Assembly: GCA_012840625.1 (NCBI GenBank)
Contig: DUSB01000207.1
Location: 1-7,983 of the forward strand
Source: Syntrophomonadaceae bacterium
Lineage (GTDB): Bacteria > Bacillota > Syntrophomonadia > Syntrophomonadales > Syntrophomonadaceae
Length of the DNA stretch: 7,983 bases
Direction: 5' to 3'
Shown here: in pieces, positions 5,197-7,983 of the stretch
Position numbering within the stretch: position 1 is the stretch's first letter
Layout of the letters: each line of letters opens with the position of its first letter
Position numbers and translations under genes: made by a program
Notes under the pieces: model-generated
The model's database searches: none
What the model was told of the DNA's origin: nothing
Seen by the model: only the letters and a program-made list of their open reading frames with translations

Positions 5197-5640
5197 ATGC
5201 CTAATCTATTTTATCTGCTTCTGGCGGGGATTTCAGGTGCCGCCATGGCATTACAGGGAACTCTAAACGGAGCCTTGGGTAAAGCACTCGGGGTCTGGGA
5301 ATCAACCTTTATTGTACACGTAATTGGCCTGATGACCACCTTGTTTTTCATTCTGGTATTGAGAATTGGTTTTGCCAATTTCAGCAGGCTGGGCGAAGTC
5401 AGCTGGTATTATTTTTTGGGCGGCTTCTTAAATGTCATTATTATTTACACGCTGGTACGCTCTATTCCTCAGATTGGGGTGACCAATGCCACCACCGCTA
5501 TTATTGTATGCCAGATCTTAAGTGCTGTTCTTATTGACAGTTTGGGTATTCTGGGTATGAAAAAGTTTGATTTTCACTATATTGATCTGCTGGGGGTGGC
5601 ATTACTGGTTATTGGAGCCCGAATACTGCTTATGGATTAA
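5197..5640 (+). CDS. YdcZ/DUF606 family DMT-type membrane protein
   Basis: This 147-residue protein matches the DUF606/YdcZ branch of the drug/metabolite transporter superfamily, small four- or five-helix membrane proteins thought to act as dimers. Visible marks are the first helix with G14, Q20-G21 and N24, then G75-G76 with N79 in the third, and C105-Q106...S109...I113-D114-S115-L116-G117 in the fourth. The ATG at 5197 is preferred because it yields the usual family N-terminus and length and has AAGGGG eleven bases upstream. The frame is open back to an ATG at 5149, and a GTG at 5158 overlaps the stop of a seven-codon ATG frame starting at 5138, so a longer product cannot be excluded. It follows the ZIP gene closely and converges with the small membrane protein gene, whose stop is 11 bases away. 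The substrate is unknown. Confidence 0.82.
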   Translation: MPNLFYLLLAGISGAAMALQGTLNGALGKALGVWESTFIVHVIGLMTTLFFILVLRIGFANFSRLGEVSWYYFLGGFLNVIIIYTLVRSIPQIGVTNATTAIIVCQILSAVLIDSLGILGMKKFDFHYIDLLGVALLVIGARILLMD

Positions 5641-5651
5641 GAGCAAACCCT

Positions 5652-5888
5652 TTAAAAGTTCCAGGGAATATTAACCAAAATAATAATAATCGCCACTATG
5701 ATTACCGCTAAACCAATCAGACCTACCCAGAAAGGAACGGGTAATAGATGCATAAAGAGGTCCAGGTAGTAGCTAACCGGGTCCTCTTCTTTTATTTCTG
5801 CCAGATGTTTAGTCGAATGCTTATAGGTTATATAAAAATACAGCACCATAACAAGGCCAATTATGAGTAGAATTAATCCTGTCTTCAT
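5652..5888 (-). CDS. Small two-helix membrane protein of unknown function
   Basis: This reading frame gives a 78-residue protein that I cannot assign to a named family. It has a hydrophobic N-terminal helix (about 3-21), a polar central section with KHSTKHLAEIKEEDP at 23-37 and a second, very hydrophobic helix (about 52-73, rich in isoleucine and valine). Both ends probably lie on the same side of the membrane. The ATG at 5888 is preceded by an AGGGAG ribosome binding site (plus-strand 5898-5903) nine bases away. A perfect 16-base palindrome overlaps and extends upstream of that site. It stands alone on the minus strand between the YdcZ-like gene and addB. The good ribosome binding site and clean membrane-protein composition suggest a real gene. 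Confidence 0.7.
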   Translation of the reverse strand: MKTGLILLIIGLVMVLYFYITYKHSTKHLAEIKEEDPVSYYLDLFMHLLPVPFWVGLIGLAVIIVAIIIILVNIPWNF

Positions 5889-5901
5889 TTTACTTTGCTC
5901 C

Positions 5902-5917
5902 CTTTTTAGCTAAAAAG
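5902..5917. repeat. Perfect 16-base palindrome in the leader of the small membrane protein gene
   Basis: CTTTTTAGCTAAAAAG is its own reverse complement. It abuts the ribosome binding site of the minus-strand gene at 5652-5888. It could be an operator or a structure affecting translation, or a chance A/T-rich palindrome. Confidence 0.5.
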
Positions 5918-6070
5918 TCTATATGATAATCTACCAGAGCCGGTGCAAATTGGGAAGTCTTTTTTTAGATCCCGTTTTTGTTTTTACATAAAAAAGGATT
6001 TTTTGCCCTGCTAGTAGAATACTTGTTCGATAAGGGAGAAGATTTACTGCTAATAGGGAGAGTGAGATGT

Positions 6071-7983
6071 TTGGTCTTACGATATGTTTTTGCTCGTTCC
6101 GGCAAAGGGAAGAGCTATTATATTCATCAGGATATTCGTAAAGCTCTGCAGCAACATCAGGGAGAAGCCCTTATCCTGCTGGTCCCGGAGCAGTACACCC
6201 TGCAGGCAGAGCGTGATTTAATTGCTGCTCTGGGCAGCAAGGGGATCATGCAAGTTGAGGTAATGAGTTTTAGCAGTTTGGGGCGCAGGGTGCTGCAAGA
6301 TGCGGGTGGGATTACCAGGGTAGTCCTGAATGAAACCGGCAAGGTCATGGTACTGAAAAAGATTATTGACGAAAATGTACGGAATCTAACCCTGTACCAG
6401 ACCGCCTGCCGGCAGGAGGGCTTTGTTGAAAAGCTTGCGGAGCTATTTTCTCAGATCAAACAGGAGGACATGGATCTTGCTGCCATGCTGGATCATTGCG
6501 ATGCAGAGACACAGCCTGTTTTACAGCAGAAGCTGCAGGATATCAGGCTTCTATACCAGGCATTTAATAGCTATCTGCAGGGGCGCTATTTGGATCCGGA
6601 TGATGAGGTGAACTTATACATTGAAAAAATGCCGGAATGTTCCTTTTTGCAGGGTGCTAAAATCTGGATAGATGGCTTTACCACCTTTTCTTCGCAAAGT
6701 CTTCGTCTGCTGGAACAATTATTATCTTTAGCAGCAGAAATCAGCATCAGTTTTACCATGAGTACGGAAGCGCAGCAGCGTGATGCCGACTTGTTTAATT
6801 TGAGCCGACAGAGCTATACCAGAGTACATGAAATGGCGGTCAAAAAGGGCCTGACAGAGCAGCTTATCAATCTGGATACCTTCGGGGCAGATCGCTTTAA
6901 GACCGCCGAGATCTTGCATGTTGAAACTGAGCTTTACGCTTATCCATTTCAAACCTTTCCTGCAGTACCGGAATGTATTCGGATTTCGGCGGCTCCCAAT
7001 CGCTATCAAGAGGTACAAAGCATGGCCTGTCAGCTGGTAGAACTGGCCCGCGAGAAAGGCTATCGCTGGAATGATATGGCTGTGGTCTGCAACGATATGG
7101 ATCTTTATGCGGGTACTATTCAACGTGTATTTACTGAGCATGGTATTCCTTTTTTTATGGATGAAAAAAGGAATATTATGAACAACCCCATAGTACGCCT
7201 GATTCTAGCTATGATGAACATTGTGGATCAGAATTATCGCTATCGGGATGTGTTTGACTTTTTTAAAACCGGGTTTAGTGGCATGGATGCAAATCTCTAT
7301 GAGCAATTAGAAAACTATGCTCTTGCTTATGGGATTGAAGGTGAACGCTGGAAACATCCTTTTATCTGGGGTGAGGAAGAGCTTTGGGAAGAAGTCAATA
7401 CCGCCAGAGAGGCCTTTATGGATATCATGCGGCCTTTTGAGGAGGCGATGCGCGGCAGGCAAAGTGTAACAGAATTCAGCCGCCAGCTCTTCGAACAATT
7501 AGAACGTATGGGAACAGCTCAAAAAGTCCAGATTCGAGTTCAAGAACTGCAAGAACAGGGCGAAATTGAGCAGGTTTATGTGATGACCCAGGTATGGAAC
7601 CTGTTGCTGGATATGCTTGATCAGATGGTAGAAATTATGGGTGATCAGTACATGGACCTGCGCGCTTACAAAAGGATTATCGAAGCGGGATTTGCTTCCT
7701 ATGAGCTGGGGATAATACCTACCGGTGTTGATCAGGTACTGGTGGGGAGCATTCAGCGTTCTAAAAGTCGCAGCATCCAGATCCTGTTTGTACTGGGGGT
7801 CAATGATGGGGTGCTGCCGTCACTATCCAGCAATGAAAGCCTGATGACAGATGAGGAAATAGAACATCTCCTATCGCAGGGTTTTGACCTGCTTCCTGAT
7901 CGGCAGCGCCGTGATCAGGAAGAGCGATTTCTGCTTTACAATTCCCTTACCCGGACCCAGAAGCATCTGTTTCTCTCCTATAC
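6071..7983 (+). CDS. addB: AddB subunit of the AddAB helicase-nuclease (partial, N-terminal 637 codons)
   Basis: The frame is open from the start to the right edge and encodes the N-terminal half of AddB, which is about 1,150 residues in the family. AddB pairs with AddA to resect double-strand breaks and recognise Chi. Visible marks are Walker A (A8 to S15, ARSGKGKS), L37-V-P-E-Q-Y-T43, EVMSFSSLGRRV soon after, W199-I-D-G-F203, the block ending G358-I-P-F-F-M-D-E-K-R367, D554-Q-V-L-V-G-S-I-Q-R563 and G576-V-N-D-G-V-L-P583. The C-terminal RecB-like nuclease domain and its iron-sulfur cysteines lie beyond the window, and addA is expected downstream. TTG 6071 is chosen because it gives the family N-terminus (MVLRYVF) with AGGGAG ten bases upstream. 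GTG 6062 is an in-frame alternative that sits too close to that site. An ATG at 6067 has better spacing but is in another frame that stops after 24 codons. Confidence 0.93.
   Translation, partial: MVLRYVFARSGKGKSYYIHQDIRKALQQHQGEALILLVPEQYTLQAERDLIAALGSKGIMQVEVMSFSSLGRRVLQDAGGITRVVLNETGKVMVLKKIIDENVRNLTLYQTACRQEGFVEKLAELFSQIKQEDMDLAAMLDHCDAETQPVLQQKLQDIRLLYQAFNSYLQGRYLDPDDEVNLYIEKMPECSFLQGAKIWIDGFTTFSSQSLRLLEQLLSLAAEISISFTMSTEAQQRDADLFNLSRQSYTRVHEMAVKKGLTEQLINLDTFGADRFKTAEILHVETELYAYPFQTFPAVPECIRISAAPNRYQEVQSMACQLVELAREKGYRWNDMAVVCNDMDLYAGTIQRVFTEHGIPFFMDEKRNIMNNPIVRLILAMMNIVDQNYRYRDVFDFFKTGFSGMDANLYEQLENYALAYGIEGERWKHPFIWGEEELWEEVNTAREAFMDIMRPFEEAMRGRQSVTEFSRQLFEQLERMGTAQKVQIRVQELQEQGEIEQVYVMTQVWNLLLDMLDQMVEIMGDQYMDLRAYKRIIEAGFASYELGIIPTGVDQVLVGSIQRSKSRSIQILFVLGVNDGVLPSLSSNESLMTDEEIEHLLSQGFDLLPDRQRRDQEERFLLYNSLTRTQKHLFLSY

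Noticed and set aside
4977..5198. Minus-strand 73-codon frame over the end of the ZIP gene
   Set aside because: It is antisense to conserved ZIP helices, with no convincing start signal or recognisable product.
5972..6020. TTTACA and TAGAAT as a promoter for addB
   Set aside because: Both hexamers resemble consensus but are 26 bases apart, too far for a normal promoter. The A/T-rich tract here otherwise shows nothing definite.
6157..7498. Several short frames on both strands within addB (6157-6348, 6423-6611, 6728-7141, 7307-7498)
   Set aside because: All lie inside the continuously open addB frame, which carries conserved motifs throughout.

Overview
The window reads as a stretch of chromosome from an endospore-forming, low-to-mid GC Firmicute, most likely of the class Clostridia. 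The reasons are strong AGGAGG-type ribosome binding sites, frequent GTG and TTG starts, AddB-type rather than RecBCD-type recombination machinery, a DUF3343 protein, a YrzE-like (TIGR04086) membrane protein and a tiny SpoVM-like sporulation peptide. Genus cannot be fixed from the sequence. There is no phage, insertion sequence, CRISPR array, tRNA or rRNA here.

Left part (1-1150): a minus-strand gene for a membrane-anchored protein leaves the window at its left edge. A divergent two-gene unit on the plus strand starts from an extended -10 promoter. It encodes a PaaI-type hotdog thioesterase and a DUF3343 protein, and ends at a GC-rich hairpin.

Centre (1151-3420): a 687-aa DinG/YoaA-type helicase carries the four iron-sulfur cysteines and lacks the DnaQ-like exonuclease domain. 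It is followed by a 21-24 codon reading frame that closely matches SpoVM in register, with its own ribosome binding site and intrinsic terminator.

Minus-strand pair (3421-4317): yjbQ (UPF0047) is followed by a TIGR04086/YrzE-like four-helix membrane protein. Between them lies a near-perfect inverted repeat with 19-base arms. The apparent 166-codon reading frame of the second gene runs back through this repeat, but a strong ribosome binding site shows the true start is internal.

Right part (4318-7983): divergent from yjbQ, a ZIP-family metal transporter gene is followed by a YdcZ/DUF606 transporter-like gene. A convergent 78-aa two-helix membrane protein of unknown function follows. The window ends inside addB, the nuclease/helicase-like subunit of the AddAB double-strand-break repair enzyme, with 637 codons present and the C-terminal nuclease domain outside the window.

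I see no strong candidate for a wholly new multi-gene system. The observations most worth a second look are the SpoVM-like micro-gene, the inverted-repeat element and the start-site revision it causes, the terminator-like hairpin inside the left-edge gene, and a few small palindromes and overlapping short frames at gene starts.
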